Source: Tropicimonas marinistellae (lineage in GTDB: Bacteria > Pseudomonadota > Alphaproteobacteria > Rhodobacterales > Rhodobacteraceae). From it: a DNA stretch of 64,000 bases. Numbering within the stretch: position 1 is the first letter of the stretch; each line of letters starts with the position of its first letter. Location of the stretch: contig NZ_LNCI01000004.1 of assembly GCF_001509585.1 (NCBI RefSeq), positions 124,001 to 188,000 on the forward strand, given 5' to 3'. The translations under genes were made by a program, and so were the position numbers. Below are positions 26,162 to 35,590 of the stretch, in pieces. The notes under the pieces were generated by a model. That model saw only the letters and a list, made by a program, of their open reading frames with translations. It had not been told where the DNA came from and searched no databases.

Positions 26162-27952
26162 TTAGTGATCTGCAGCGGCGGCCCCGGCACCGCGCGGAAC
26201 GCGGACGCTTTCGACCAGGTCCTGGATTTCCTGCGGCGGCTCCTCGGTCGCGTTGGAAACGAAGTAGGCCGTGGCGAAGTTCAGCAGGGCCCCGACAGCA
26301 CCGAAGGACGTCGACTTGATGCTGAGCAACAGCGGATCGCTATCATCGAAGCTGTTGGTGCCGGGGATGAAGAACCATCCCTTGTGCAGGAAGATATAGA
26401 CCAGCGTCACGATCAGACCGACCAGCATACCTGCCACGGCGCCCTTGTTGTTGATGCGCTTCGAGAAGATGCCCATCATCAGCGCCGGGAAGATCGACGC
26501 AGCAGCCAGACCGAAGGCGAGCGCAACCGTCTGGGCGGCAAAGCCCGGCGGGTTGAGGCCCAGGTATGTCGCGACCGCGATGGCCACGGCCATGGCGATA
26601 CGAGCCGACATCAACTCACCCGCTTCCGACATGTTCGGGGTCAGTTGACCCTTCAGAAGGTCGTGGGAGACGGCCGAGGAGATCGCGAGCAGCAGGCCGG
26701 CAGCGGTCGAAAGCGCAGCGGCGAGACCACCGGCAGCGACGAGCGCGATCACCCAGCCCGGCAGGTTGGCGATTTCCGGGTTGGCCAGCACGAGAATGTC
26801 GCGGTTGAAGTTGGTCAGCTCATTTTCCGAGCCCAGACCGGCGGCTTCCATTGCGGCAACCTTTTCGGCGTTGTTCTCGTTGAAGTAGGCGATTTTTCCG
26901 TCGCCGTTCTTGTCTTCCCAGCCAAGAAGACCAGTCTTCTGCCAAGTCGCCATCCACGCGTATTTCTCGTCGGTTTCCATCATCTCGACGGAAACCGGCT
27001 CACTGTCCGCGCCATTCGGCCACATCAGTTCAGAGATATTCAGGCGAGCCATCGCTCCAACGGCAGGGGCCGTCAGGTACAGCAACGCGATGAACACCAA
27101 CGTCCAACCAGCAGACCAACGGGCCGACGAAACGGTGGGAACGGTGAAAAAGCGCATGATGACGTGCGGCAAGCCAGCCGTACCGATCATCAGCGACAAG
27201 GTGAACAGAACCATGTTCAGCGTGTCGGCGTGGTGCGCGGTGTACTCGGCGAAGCCCAGTTCGGTAACGATCTGGTCGAGCTTGGCAAGAAGCGGTTCAC
27301 CGGAGGCGGCGTGGTCGCCGAAGAGGCCAATCGCCGGGATCGGGTTACCGGTGAGCTGCAGCGAGATAAAGATAGCCGGAATGGTGTAGGCAACGATCAG
27401 AACGCAGTACTGGGCCACCTGGGTGTAGGTAACGCCCTTCATGCCGCCGAAAACGGCATAGGCGAAAACCACACACGCGCCGATCAGCAGACCGGTGGTA
27501 TTGTCGACTTCGAGGAAGCGGCCAAAGGCGACACCGACACCGGTCATCTGGCCGATCACGTAAGTGGTCGACGCGACGATCAGGCAGATCACGGCCACCA
27601 TGCGGGCGGTCGGGCTGTAGAAGCGGTCGCCGATGAATTCCGACACGGTGAACTTGCCGAACTTGCGCAGGTAAGGCGCGAGCATCAGCGCGAGCAGCAC
27701 GTAACCGCCCGTCCAGCCCATGAGGAAGGTTGAGTTGTCGTAGCCGGTAAAGGCGATGAGGCCGGCCATCGAGATGAAGGAGGCAGCCGACATCCAGTCA
27801 GCGCCGGTGGCCATGCCGTTGACGACGGGGTGAACCCCGCGGCCGGCAGCATAGAATTCAGACGTGGAGCCCGCGCGGGCCCAGATCGCGATACCGATGT
27901 AGAGCGCGAAGCTCGCACCGATAAAGATCCAGTTGAGTACAAACTGATCCAT
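26162..27952 (-). CDS. Sodium:solute symporter, VC_2705 / acetate-permease-like subfamily
   Basis: A 596-residue SSS-family transporter with about 13 membrane helices. The region GMATGADWMSAASFISMAGL and GYDNSTFLMGWTGGYV is typical of ActP-like carriers. This subfamily needs a small DUF4212 partner, encoded directly upstream (22-base gap). Linkage to acsA and adk makes acetate or another short-chain monocarboxylate the likely cargo, with sodium or proton co-transport across the inner membrane. A long soluble insert around residues 310-385 carries an EF-hand-like loop DKNGDGKIAYFN (347-358), unusual for a symporter. Two terminator-like hairpins follow the gene. Confidence 0.9.
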   Translation of the reverse strand: MDQFVLNWIFIGASFALYIGIAIWARAGSTSEFYAAGRGVHPVVNGMATGADWMSAASFISMAGLIAFTGYDNSTFLMGWTGGYVLLALMLAPYLRKFGKFTVSEFIGDRFYSPTARMVAVICLIVASTTYVIGQMTGVGVAFGRFLEVDNTTGLLIGACVVFAYAVFGGMKGVTYTQVAQYCVLIVAYTIPAIFISLQLTGNPIPAIGLFGDHAASGEPLLAKLDQIVTELGFAEYTAHHADTLNMVLFTLSLMIGTAGLPHVIMRFFTVPTVSSARWSAGWTLVFIALLYLTAPAVGAMARLNISELMWPNGADSEPVSVEMMETDEKYAWMATWQKTGLLGWEDKNGDGKIAYFNENNAEKVAAMEAAGLGSENELTNFNRDILVLANPEIANLPGWVIALVAAGGLAAALSTAAGLLLAISSAVSHDLLKGQLTPNMSEAGELMSARIAMAVAIAVATYLGLNPPGFAAQTVALAFGLAAASIFPALMMGIFSKRINNKGAVAGMLVGLIVTLVYIFLHKGWFFIPGTNSFDDSDPLLLSIKSTSFGAVGALLNFATAYFVSNATEEPPQEIQDLVESVRVPRGAGAAAADH

Positions 27953-27974
27953 GTTTCCCGTGTCCCTCGTGTTC

Positions 27975-28235
27975 TTACTGTTCGTCCACGCCGTGTTCGG
28001 CGTCGAGCTTGTTCATCCGCCAGGCGTAGAAGAAGATGATCGCCAGAAAGACGAGGATGGATCCCTGCTGGGCGAACCAGAAACCCAGATCGGAGCCACC
28101 GACCTTGATTCCGGAAATGAGCGGTCTCAGCAGGATGCCAAAGCCAAAGGACACAACGGCCCATATGACGAGGCACCAGGTGACGATACGGATGTTCGCC
28201 GACCAGTACGCGTTAGATTCAGGTTTGTCCGACAT
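27975..28235 (-). CDS. DUF4212 small subunit of the sodium:solute symporter
   Basis: An 86-residue protein with two membrane helices (about 19-36 and 48-69) and a charged C-terminus. The order (YWSANIRI, then GFWFAQQGSILVFLAIIFFYAWRMN) is that of the DUF4212 symporter small subunit. It probably assists assembly or activity of the large subunit encoded 22 bases downstream. Strong ribosome site GGGAGG. Its own 5' region holds two palindromic structures separating it from adk. Confidence 0.9.
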   Translation of the reverse strand: MSDKPESNAYWSANIRIVTWCLVIWAVVSFGFGILLRPLISGIKVGGSDLGFWFAQQGSILVFLAIIFFYAWRMNKLDAEHGVDEQ

Positions 28236-28263
28236 GCGGTCCTCCCGGTTAAAGATATCCCTC

Positions 28264-28290
28264 CCGTTCCGCGCGACGAACGCGGAACGG
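28264..28290. other. Perfect hairpin before the symporter operon
   Basis: Ten-base stem CCGTTCCGCG/CGCGGAACGG with a 7-base loop, located 29 bases upstream of the DUF4212 start. In that place it could shape the 5' end of the symporter mRNA. On the plus strand it is followed by a short T-rich stretch, so a termination role there is also possible. Confidence 0.5.
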
Positions 28291-28327
28291 CCCTATTTTC
28301 CGGCCCCTAAGAGCCCGAATTTCGTGT

Positions 28328-28343
28328 AGGGGCTTAAGCCCCT
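28328..28343. other. 16-base palindrome after adk
   Basis: AGGGGCTTAAGCCCCT is a perfect palindrome 11 bases past the adk stop. A related half (CCCCTAAGAGCCC) lies nearby at about 28305-28317. It is likely an operon-end structure or protein-binding site. No T-run follows. Confidence 0.45.
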
Positions 28344-28353
28344 GCGGCGTCGA

Positions 28354-28968
28354 TCAGGCCGCCTTGGCCTGTTCGACAATTTCGTCGAGCTTGGTGGCGA
28401 TTTCCTCGATACCACCCATCGCGTCGACGGATTTAAGATCGCCCTTGGCGTGGTAGTAGCCGATCAGCGGCGAGGTCTTCTTGTAGTATTCCATCAGACG
28501 GAATTTCAGGCTTTCCTCATTGTCGTCTGCACGCACCGGCTGACCGGCGGCCTTCGCCTGCTCGGCCCTGCCTACGATGCGCTGAACCAGGATCTCGTCA
28601 TCGACCTGCATTTCGATCACCACGCCGAGTCTCTGACCGGTTTTCTTCAGCAGATCCGCCAGAGCATCGGCCTGAGCCAGCGTGCGCGGGAATCCGTCGA
28701 AGATGAAGCCGTCAGCCTTAACCGTGGTCAGCTTCTCCTCGATCAGCCCGATCACGATCTCATCGGTCACCAGCTCGCCGCGCGCCATCACCTCGGCCAC
28801 GCGATTGCCCATCTCGGTGCCGCTCTTCTTGGCTTCGCGCAGCATGTCACCAGTGCTGAGCTGCACCATGCCGCGATTCTCGACCAGGATCTGGGCCTGA
28901 GTGCCCTTCCCGACGCCCGGAGGGCCGAGAAGGATCACGTTGACTGGTGGGGTTTGTGCGTCGCTCAT
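28354..28968 (-). CDS. adk: Adenylate kinase (short-LID form)
   Basis: A 204-residue kinase with the P-loop [35 protein letters not shown] and the R-R pair in [13 protein letters not shown]. The LID is short and lacks zinc cysteines. It interconverts ATP+AMP and 2 ADP. It begins four bases after acsA ends, with its ribosome site over the acsA stop. That makes metabolic sense, since acetyl-CoA synthetase releases AMP. A second adk in the ribosomal-protein cluster is usual in these bacteria and would be outside this window, so this may be a dedicated AMP-recycling copy (inference). Confidence 0.95.
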   Translation of the reverse strand: MSDAQTPPVNVILLGPPGVGKGTQAQILVENRGMVQLSTGDMLREAKKSGTEMGNRVAEVMARGELVTDEIVIGLIEEKLTTVKADGFIFDGFPRTLAQADALADLLKKTGQRLGVVIEMQVDDEILVQRIVGRAEQAKAAGQPVRADDNEESLKFRLMEYYKKTSPLIGYYHAKGDLKSVDAMGGIEEIATKLDEIVEQAKAA

Positions 28969-28972
28969 GACG

Positions 28973-30946
28973 TCATCCCTTGTTCATACGGTTCTCAATG
29001 AGTTCCTCGACAACCGAGGGGTCGGCGAGGGTGGAGGTATCTCCAAGGGATCCGTAGTCGTTCTCGGCAATCTTGCGCAAGATGCGGCGCATGATCTTGC
29101 CGGATCGTGTCTTGGGAAGGCCGGGTGCCCACTGGATGAGATCGGGCGTCGCGATCGGGCCAATCTCCTGCCGAACCCAGGCGCGAAGCTCCTTGTAGAG
29201 TTCCTCGGAGGGCTCGACCTCGTTCATCAGCGTAACATAGCAGTAGATGCCCTGGCCCTTCACGTTGTGCGGGTACCCGACAACCGCGGCTTCCGCGACC
29301 TTGGCATGGGCGACCAAAGCGCTCTCGACTTCCGCCGTGCCCATACGGTGCCCCGACACGTTGATAACATCGTCCACGCGGCCGGTGATCCAATAGTATC
29401 CATCGGCATCGCGACGGCAGCCGTCGCCGGAGAAGTAGTAGCCCTTGTAGTCCGAGAAGTAGGTTTTCTCGAACCGGCCGTGGTCGTCCCAGACACCGCG
29501 CATTTGGCCGGGCCAGCTGTCCTTCATGCACAGCACACCCTCGGCCTCGGTCTGGCTGATCTCGGAGCCGGAGTGCGGGTCGAGTACGACGGGTTGAACG
29601 CCGAAGAACGGCTTGGTGGCGGAACCAGGCTTGGCCTTGTGGGCCCCCGGGAGCGGAGTGATCATGTGACCACCCGTCTCCGTCTGCCAGAAAGTGTCGA
29701 CGATCGGACATTTTCCCTTGCCGACATTGTCGTTGTACCAGTTCCAGGCTTCCGGGTTGATCGGCTCCCCGACCGAGCCCAGCAGCTTGAGCGAGGACAG
29801 GTCGTGCTTTTCGACCCACTCGGTCCCCTTGCCCATCAGCGCCCGGATGGCGGTTGGCGCGGTGTAGAACTGGTTCACCTTGTGCTTCTCGACAACTTCC
29901 CAGAAACGGCCAGCGTCCGGGTAGGTCGGCACCCCTTCGAACATCACGGTCGTCGCACCGTTCGCGAGCGGACCATAGACAATATAGCTGTGACCGGTGA
30001 CCCAGCCCACGTCAGCGGTGCACCAGAAGACATCGCCGGGGTGATAGTCGAAGGTGTATTCATGGGTCATCGCAGCATAGACGAGGTAACCGCCCGTGCT
30101 GTGGACGACGCCCTTCGGATGCCCCGTTGAGCCGGAAGTGTAGAGGATAAACAGCGGATCTTCGGCGTCCATCTCTACCGGCGTGGTGTACTCATCCGCC
30201 TCGAGCATCAACTCGCCGTAGTCGTGGTCCCGGCCCTCGACCCAGGTCGTCTGCTCGCGGGTGCGGCGCACCATCAGAACGGAGGGATCGTGGATGCAGT
30301 GCAGCAATGCGGCGTCCGTGTTCGACTTAAGCGGTGTCTTGCGGCCACCACGCGGCGCATAGTCGGCGGTGATGACCAGCTTGGCATCACATCCGTTGAC
30401 CCGAGCGGCCAGAGCCTCAGGCGAGAAACCGGCGAAAACGATAGAATGAATGGCGCCAATGCGGGCGCAGGCGAGCATCGCGTAGGCGGCTTCGGGGATC
30501 ATCGGGAGATAGATGACAACCCGGTCGCCCTTGCGGATGCCCAGGTCCTCAAGCACGTTGGCGAGCTTGCAGACCTGATTGTGAAGCTGACGATAGGTGA
30601 TGTATTGCGCCGGCTCATGGATGTCGTCCGGCTCAAAAATGATCGCGGTCTGGTTTCCACGTTTTGCAAGGTGCCGGTCGATACAGTTTGCGGCGACGTT
30701 CAGGGTGCCATCCTCGAACCACTTGATGTCGATATTGCCGGGCTCGAATGATGTGTTCTTCACCTTGGTGTAGGGCTTGATCCAGTCGATGCGCTTGCCA
30801 TGCTCGCCCCAGAAGGCATCGGGATCGTTCACCGACTCGGCATACATCTTTTCGTACGTGGCGGCGTCGATATGCGCATTTGCTTTGAAATCCGCAGGGA
30901 TCTCTCCAACATCCGGCGTGGCTGCGGTCTTAGCTTTTGCAGTCAT
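28973..30946 (-). CDS. acsA: Acetyl-CoA synthetase (AMP-forming)
   Basis: A 657-residue ANL-family ligase of normal length. Motifs include [19 protein letters not shown], the [15 protein letters not shown] acetate pocket, [20 protein letters not shown], and the C-terminal [16 protein letters not shown] with catalytic, acetylatable Lys617. It activates acetate through acetyl-AMP to acetyl-CoA in the cytoplasm. A strong GGGAGG ribosome site precedes the ATG. The order acsA-adk is followed by symporter genes, building an uptake-activation-AMP-recycling unit. The upstream 426 bases are AT-rich in part and may hold the regulated promoter. Confidence 0.97.
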   Translation of the reverse strand: MTAKAKTAATPDVGEIPADFKANAHIDAATYEKMYAESVNDPDAFWGEHGKRIDWIKPYTKVKNTSFEPGNIDIKWFEDGTLNVAANCIDRHLAKRGNQTAIIFEPDDIHEPAQYITYRQLHNQVCKLANVLEDLGIRKGDRVVIYLPMIPEAAYAMLACARIGAIHSIVFAGFSPEALAARVNGCDAKLVITADYAPRGGRKTPLKSNTDAALLHCIHDPSVLMVRRTREQTTWVEGRDHDYGELMLEADEYTTPVEMDAEDPLFILYTSGSTGHPKGVVHSTGGYLVYAAMTHEYTFDYHPGDVFWCTADVGWVTGHSYIVYGPLANGATTVMFEGVPTYPDAGRFWEVVEKHKVNQFYTAPTAIRALMGKGTEWVEKHDLSSLKLLGSVGEPINPEAWNWYNDNVGKGKCPIVDTFWQTETGGHMITPLPGAHKAKPGSATKPFFGVQPVVLDPHSGSEISQTEAEGVLCMKDSWPGQMRGVWDDHGRFEKTYFSDYKGYYFSGDGCRRDADGYYWITGRVDDVINVSGHRMGTAEVESALVAHAKVAEAAVVGYPHNVKGQGIYCYVTLMNEVEPSEELYKELRAWVRQEIGPIATPDLIQWAPGLPKTRSGKIMRRILRKIAENDYGSLGDTSTLADPSVVEELIENRMNKG

Positions 30947-31372
30947 GGGTTTCCTCCCTTGGTGTCAACGACGACGCTAGGAGAAAGCCGGATTCGGGTC
31001 AGCACCCTTTTCTCGGGCCTTCCTCCCAAGCCGCGATTGACGCCGACCATACAGCAATCGTCAAATTTCTGGTAACTCTTTTTTTATTAAGAGTTTTTTT
31101 GTAAATATTTTGACGGCATACCATAGTATTCAGTAAAATTTTTTCCGCCAGGACCGGTATGGTTGTTTATTTTCAGGTGGTTGACCCTATGTCAGTCCGC
31201 GAAAATTGCGGCGGCGAAAGAGTCGCATCCGCTCCGATGTGGTTCTTGATCGGGTCGCCTGGTTGCGACAAATGCGCCGTCGCTGGATTCGGGTACACCA
31301 CGGAGGCATCGAACTCGTCATTTCTGACCCGCGTCGATGGGCCCGCAGCCCTGTTCGGTCAGGCGATTCTGT
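30947..31372. other. 426-base intergenic region, AT-rich in the middle
   Basis: Lies between acsA and lldD, both on the minus strand. Bases 31060-31145 are far more AT-rich than the surroundings and should hold the acsA control region. No protein is recognised in any frame. It contains the terminator-like inverted repeat listed separately and an inverted TTGACG/CGTCAA pair at about 31037-31064. Confidence 0.5.
31074..31100 (+). terminator. Terminator-shaped AT-rich hairpin with no plus-strand gene before it
   Basis: AACTCTT, an 8-base T-rich loop, then AAGAGTT followed by TTTTTT on the plus strand. The layout is that of an intrinsic terminator, but the stem is only seven pairs with two G-C. 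No plus-strand gene precedes it. It may end a small antisense RNA over the acsA leader or be part of the acsA promoter region. Confidence 0.35.
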
Positions 31373-32542
31373 TCAAGGCTGCTGCCAACGGCCCTCGAAC
31401 CCCTCCGGCACCAGCAGAACATCGCGGTCGAGTTCGTCGACCCGTCTTCGTCCGCAAAGCGCCATCGATGTGTCGAGCTCCTTTTGGATCACTCGGAGGG
31501 CATGCGTCACGCCCGCCTCTCCCATAGCTCCAAGACCATAGACAAACGCGCGCCCGATGTAGGTGCCCTTTGCCCCAAGCGCGATCGACTTGAGCACGTC
31601 TTGACCAGAGCGGATACCGCTGTCGAGATGCACCTCGATCTTGTCACCGACCGCGTCCATGATCCGCGGCAGCATCCGGATCGAACTGAGTGCACCGTCG
31701 AGTTGCCTGCCGCCGTGGTTCGAGACAACGATGGCATTGGCACCCACCTCGGCAGCTCGCCGCGCATCCTCTTCATCAAGGATACCCTTGAGGATCGTGG
31801 TTCCGTCCCACATCTCGATCAGCTTCGCGACCTTCTTCCAGTCGAGCGCCGGGTCGAATTGTTTGGCCGTCCATTCGAACAGCGACGACGGATCATCGAC
31901 ACCCTCCGCGTGACCCACGATATTGCCGAACTGCCGCCGCGGCGTCTGGAGCATATTGATGCCCCACATCCAGCGGGTCGAAAGGTCGATCCAGTTCTTG
32001 AGGGTCGGCTTGGGAGGCGCAGAGAGCCCGTTCTTCAGATCCTTGTGCCGCTGACCGATGATCTGGAGGTCCAGCGTAATCACCAGTGCCGAGCAACCGG
32101 CATCCTTGGCCCTTTGCAGCAGCCGGCGCACGTAGTCCTCGTCTGTCATCGTATAGAGCTGAAACCAGAACGGCTTGCTCGTGCGCTCCGCGACGTCTTC
32201 GATTGAGCAAATCGACATCGTGGACAGTGTGAAGGGAATGCCGAATTTCTCCGCAGCGCGGGCGGAATGGATCTCGCCGTCCGCATGCTGCATCCCAAGC
32301 AGCCCCACCGGTGCCAGCGCCACGGGCATCGCAACGTCTTGGCCAACCATCTGCGTCGCAGTGGACCGGCCGGTCATGTCCACCGCCACCCGTTGCCGCA
32401 GACGGATCTGATCGAAGTCCGACGTATTCTCGCGGAAGGTCTGCTCCGTCCAGCTGCCGGACTCGGCATAATCGTAGAACATCTTCGGCACCCGCCGCCG
32501 GTAGATGCGCTTGAGGTCCTCGATATTGGTGATGACTGGCAT
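31373..32542 (-). CDS. lldD: FMN-dependent L-lactate dehydrogenase-type enzyme
   Basis: A 389-residue alpha-hydroxy-acid dehydrogenase. Landmarks are the N-terminal YDYAESGSWTEQTFREN, VALAPVGLLGMQH, the FMN/substrate block IVVSNHGGRQLDG with the catalytic histidine (near residue 275), and LDSGIRSGQDVLKSIALGA. Expected reaction: oxidation of L-lactate (or another 2-hydroxy acid) to the keto acid, passing electrons to the quinone pool. Glycolate or mandelate oxidases are alternatives. It is not obviously in an operon, and its ribosome site is GGGAGGG. Together with acsA it suggests growth on small organic acids. Confidence 0.9.
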   Translation of the reverse strand: MPVITNIEDLKRIYRRRVPKMFYDYAESGSWTEQTFRENTSDFDQIRLRQRVAVDMTGRSTATQMVGQDVAMPVALAPVGLLGMQHADGEIHSARAAEKFGIPFTLSTMSICSIEDVAERTSKPFWFQLYTMTDEDYVRRLLQRAKDAGCSALVITLDLQIIGQRHKDLKNGLSAPPKPTLKNWIDLSTRWMWGINMLQTPRRQFGNIVGHAEGVDDPSSLFEWTAKQFDPALDWKKVAKLIEMWDGTTILKGILDEEDARRAAEVGANAIVVSNHGGRQLDGALSSIRMLPRIMDAVGDKIEVHLDSGIRSGQDVLKSIALGAKGTYIGRAFVYGLGAMGEAGVTHALRVIQKELDTSMALCGRRRVDELDRDVLLVPEGFEGRWQQP

Positions 32543-32656
32543 GTGCGGCGTCCCTCCCGCGATTTTGGTTAGGTTCCTTTACCAATTTGGCGAGTGGGAT
32601 ACAATCTCTAGGATACCCATGCCGCTTGCCGTTTCCGCCGTTCACACGAGGCAGGA

Positions 32657-33439
32657 TCAGTCGGGATAGAAATTCTGGAAGAGAAACGCCTCCCTGGCCC
32701 GCAGCTTCGCGGCAACCGAAGGAGCGAGGTCCTGCTCTGTCAGCGCCTGGCGCGTGGATTGATTGATCCTCGGCGCCCCCTCGGCAAGCGCCTGGCGCAC
32801 AGCGTCCAGATCCGGGAAATACTCGGCGAGATGCGTCTCGATCAGATCGAGCAGATCCGCGTTGAGCGATTCATTGCGGAGCACAGCCCCATACAGCTTG
32901 TACGCGTCATGGATGGCAATGACGTCGTCGCCGGACTTCACCTGTCGCATCAACGTGTCGGGCGACGATCGTGGCACGAAGCCCGGAAGCGTGCGCTCCA
33001 TTGCAGGCGGGAGCCACCATGGGCTCGGCGCCCACAACGCGAGGCGCAGAAACCGGTAGGTCTGGAACCCGACCACTTCGGTGTTCACCCGCGCATAGTC
33101 AGGCGACAACAGCCCGGCGTTTTCCGGCTCGAGCATGAAGTCCAGCCAGGGCTCGAACCCTTCCATCCCGTGATCGTAGAGTTTGGCGAGGCCGCGCTTT
33201 GTCAGCTTTCGATAGAGCCCGCCCTTGCCATCGCACCCGAATTGGTAAAGCGAGCGGTATTGCTCGAAGGGGTGACGAACAGAGATGAAGTAGAAGGTTC
33301 CTGGCCTGACCTCCGACACCGGCTTGTGCCGTGTGTAGGCAACGCGGCTCAGGCTGGAATGCCGACCGATGAAATCGCTGACGAACGTACTGCCGGACTT
33401 CTGGAGGCACAGGTACACAAACTTGCCGTAGTCATCCAT
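32657..33439 (-). CDS. Sulfotransferase-family protein
   Basis: A 260-residue protein. The 5'-phosphosulfate-binding loop is seen in LQKSGSTFVSDFIGRH near residues 10-25, and a 3'-phosphate-binding SVRHPFEQYRSLY near 55-67, both typical of PAPS-dependent sulfotransferases. No membrane segment. The acceptor is unknown; a polysaccharide, lipid or other small molecule is possible. The ATG at 33439 follows AGAGG with suitable spacing. Flanked by lldD and trpA with gaps of 114 and 184 bases, so it is probably on its own. Confidence 0.7.
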   Translation of the reverse strand: MDDYGKFVYLCLQKSGSTFVSDFIGRHSSLSRVAYTRHKPVSEVRPGTFYFISVRHPFEQYRSLYQFGCDGKGGLYRKLTKRGLAKLYDHGMEGFEPWLDFMLEPENAGLLSPDYARVNTEVVGFQTYRFLRLALWAPSPWWLPPAMERTLPGFVPRSSPDTLMRQVKSGDDVIAIHDAYKLYGAVLRNESLNADLLDLIETHLAEYFPDLDAVRQALAEGAPRINQSTRQALTEQDLAPSVAAKLRAREAFLFQNFYPD

Positions 33440-33623
33440 TGGAGCCTCTTTCCGCGAGCCACGTGCGGGTGGACCTGTCAGCAAACCCGACAAACCCGAG
33501 TATTGTCAGCGACGCCCAACCGTTCGGCGCCTGCCAGCCTTGCCCGACCTCGCGGAATTCGACCGGCTCGCGCGTTGCCGTCCCGGCTCCATCGCCGCGC
33601 AGCCACTGCCGAGCCAACCGTTG

Positions 33624-34445
33624 CTAGCCCGACGCGGGCTCGGTCGGCGTTGCCGTAACGCGGTGCGCGCCCGCCGCGAGATCCGCAACAAATTCGAGTA
33701 TTTCCGGCACCGGGCGGCCCTCGCCGATCAGCTTGACGATGGCGGAACCAACGACGGCGCCATCGGCGACACTGGCGATTGCCTCCGCACGGTCCGGCGT
33801 GTTGATCCCGAAACCCACGATCACCGGGATGTCGGTCGCCGCCTTGATCCGGGCGACCTCCGGTCCGACATCTGTCGCCTGCGCCTCGGCCGCGCCGGTG
33901 ATACCGGTGATCGAGACGTAGTAGAGAAAGCCGGACGTGTTCTGAAGCACCTTGGGCAGACGCTTGTCATCCGTGGTCGGCGTCGCCAGACGGATGAAGT
34001 TCAGCCCGGCCTCTTGAGCTGGAATGCAGAGTTCCTCGTCCTCTTCCGGCGGCAGGTCCACCACAATCAACCCATCGATCCCGGCCGCCTTCGCATCATC
34101 CAGAAATCGCTCCACGCCGCGATTGTAGATGGGGTTGTAATAGCCCATCGCCACGATTGGTGTGGAAGCGTCCGTCTTGCGAAACTCCGCGGCCATATCG
34201 AGCGTTTTCTGCAAGGTCTGCCCACCGTCCAGAGCGCGCTGCCCGGCGAGTTGGATTGTCGGACCGTCGGCCATCGGATCGGTGAAGGGAATACCAAGCT
34301 CGATGATATCAACGCCCGCATCCGGAAGCCCCTTCACGATCTCTAACGAAGTGTCGTAGTCGGGATCGCCGGCCATCACGTAGGCAACGAAGGCCTTTTT
34401 TCCGTCGGCCTGCAAACGCTGAAACGTATCGTCGATCCGGGTCAT
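33624..34445 (-). CDS. trpA: Tryptophan synthase alpha chain
   Basis: A 273-residue TrpA. The catalytic acids appear in [20 protein letters not shown], and [34 protein letters not shown] and [11 protein letters not shown] follow in family order. It releases indole from indole-3-glycerol phosphate for the beta chain. trpB is not within the window on the upstream side, as is common where trpFB and trpA are split. Ribosome site GAGGAAATC. A 218-base gap divides it from the next plus-strand gene. Confidence 0.96.
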   Translation of the reverse strand: MTRIDDTFQRLQADGKKAFVAYVMAGDPDYDTSLEIVKGLPDAGVDIIELGIPFTDPMADGPTIQLAGQRALDGGQTLQKTLDMAAEFRKTDASTPIVAMGYYNPIYNRGVERFLDDAKAAGIDGLIVVDLPPEEDEELCIPAQEAGLNFIRLATPTTDDKRLPKVLQNTSGFLYYVSITGITGAAEAQATDVGPEVARIKAATDIPVIVGFGINTPDRAEAIASVADGAVVGSAIVKLIGEGRPVPEILEFVADLAAGAHRVTATPTEPASG

Positions 34446-34663
34446 GATTTCCTCGCCTATGGTCCGATCTCACTTGCAGAATGCAGCGCGGAAAATCAAG
34501 CGGCCATGCCAAATTGAACGCCCTGCAGACACGTCCGATCACATGCACGGAACGTATGGTTGTTCAGAGCCCGGGCGACACAACATAAGGTATATCGGGC
34601 CCTTGGTTACCGTCAGTCTCCGTCATAAAGGGCCCCAAAAGGAATAATCGAAAGGAGCCACAC

Positions 34664-34978
34664 ATGTTCAAACGGCTATTGACCGGCGCGCTTGTCTTCG
34701 GAATGGCTGCCACAGCGCCACCCACCGAGGCCCAGCAATATCGCTGCGCCGAACGTGACAAGGTCACCGAACGCCTGGAAAAGCACTACGGCGAGCATCA
34801 AAGCGGTATCGGTCTGCAAACGTCCGACCGGCTCGTGGAATTCTGGACCTCACACGAGACCGGAAGCTGGACCATGCTGCTGACCATGCCGAATGGTCTG
34901 AGCTGCATCATGGCCGCGGGGCGGAACTGGATCGAGGAAAGCCGTCCCGTAGTGGCAGACCACGGGCACGAGAGTTGA
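34664..34978 (+). CDS. Small exported protein of unknown function
   Basis: A 104-residue protein with a signal peptide (MFKRLLTGALVFGMAATAPPTEAQ, cleavage near residue 24) and a short periplasmic domain containing RCAERDKVTERLEKHYGEHQ and LSCIMAAGRNW. Two cysteines could pair. Similar small proteins are found in Rhodobacterales but I cannot name a function. The ribosome site AAAGGAG with good spacing fixes the start. Divergent from trpA. Confidence 0.75.
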   Translation: MFKRLLTGALVFGMAATAPPTEAQQYRCAERDKVTERLEKHYGEHQSGIGLQTSDRLVEFWTSHETGSWTMLLTMPNGLSCIMAAGRNWIEESRPVVADHGHES

Positions 34979-35056
34979 TCCAGCAGGACGCCGCAAATCG
35001 CGCCATATTCTACATGCATCGCGCAGGATGTACGAAGGCCGCATGCAGGCGGAGTT

Positions 35057-35473
35057 TCACGCCTCCTCGCTATCCACCCCCACCATCCAGAGCTGTCCCC
35101 AGCGGTCGCGAAGTGTTCCGAATCCTTCGCTCCAGAACGTCTTCGTGAAAGGCATCATGACCTCCCCGCCCTCGGCCAGCCGTTCGAAGGCTGTCTGTGC
35201 CGTGGCCACGTCCGCCAGCGAGACCATGACATATGTCGAAGCAGGCGAAACCGTGCGCCCGGGTACATCGTCCGAGGCCATGAGCATCTGCCCACCGATG
35301 GAAAGCGACGAATGCATCACCAGGTCGGGCGGAACGTCCGGCATCTCCTCACCGGCGGGCGCATCGGCGAATGTCATAATCATGTCGATCTTCGTGCCGA
35401 AAATGTCGGCATAGGCGGTCATGGCCTCCCGGCAGGTGCCGTCGAAAAACAGATAGGGGCTAATGGATGGCAT
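35057..35473 (-). CDS. PhnB-like VOC family protein
   Basis: A 138-residue VOC protein of the PhnB/YjdN type: [21 protein letters not shown] at the start, then [16 protein letters not shown], and the end [16 protein letters not shown]. The family has the glyoxalase fold with unknown or varied substrate and is often misnamed as 3-demethylubiquinone methyltransferase. The ATG at 35473 is preceded by AGGAG. The same frame stays open far upstream over ychF, but that extension is antisense noise. Confidence 0.85.
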   Translation of the reverse strand: MPSISPYLFFDGTCREAMTAYADIFGTKIDMIMTFADAPAGEEMPDVPPDLVMHSSLSIGGQMLMASDDVPGRTVSPASTYVMVSLADVATAQTAFERLAEGGEVMMPFTKTFWSEGFGTLRDRWGQLWMVGVDSEEA

Positions 35474-35590
35474 GGAAATCTCCTGTGTTCGCCCCGGCAC
35501 CATACGCCCGAATCGCGAATTCTCCGAGTTGTCTTGCGGGAGCGGCGGCAGACCACTAGAAGGCGGCGAGTTTTTCCGAAAGGCACCGTC

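Noticed and set aside
23816-27733. Two long plus-strand frames (about 706 and 585 codons) in the acetate block
   Set aside because: Both lie opposite clear genes (small membrane protein, CBS/DUF294, symporter) and show no domains or signals.
31159-31527. 122-codon plus-strand frame between acsA and lldD
   Set aside because: Overlaps the 3' part of lldD antisense and has no recognisable domain or ribosome site.
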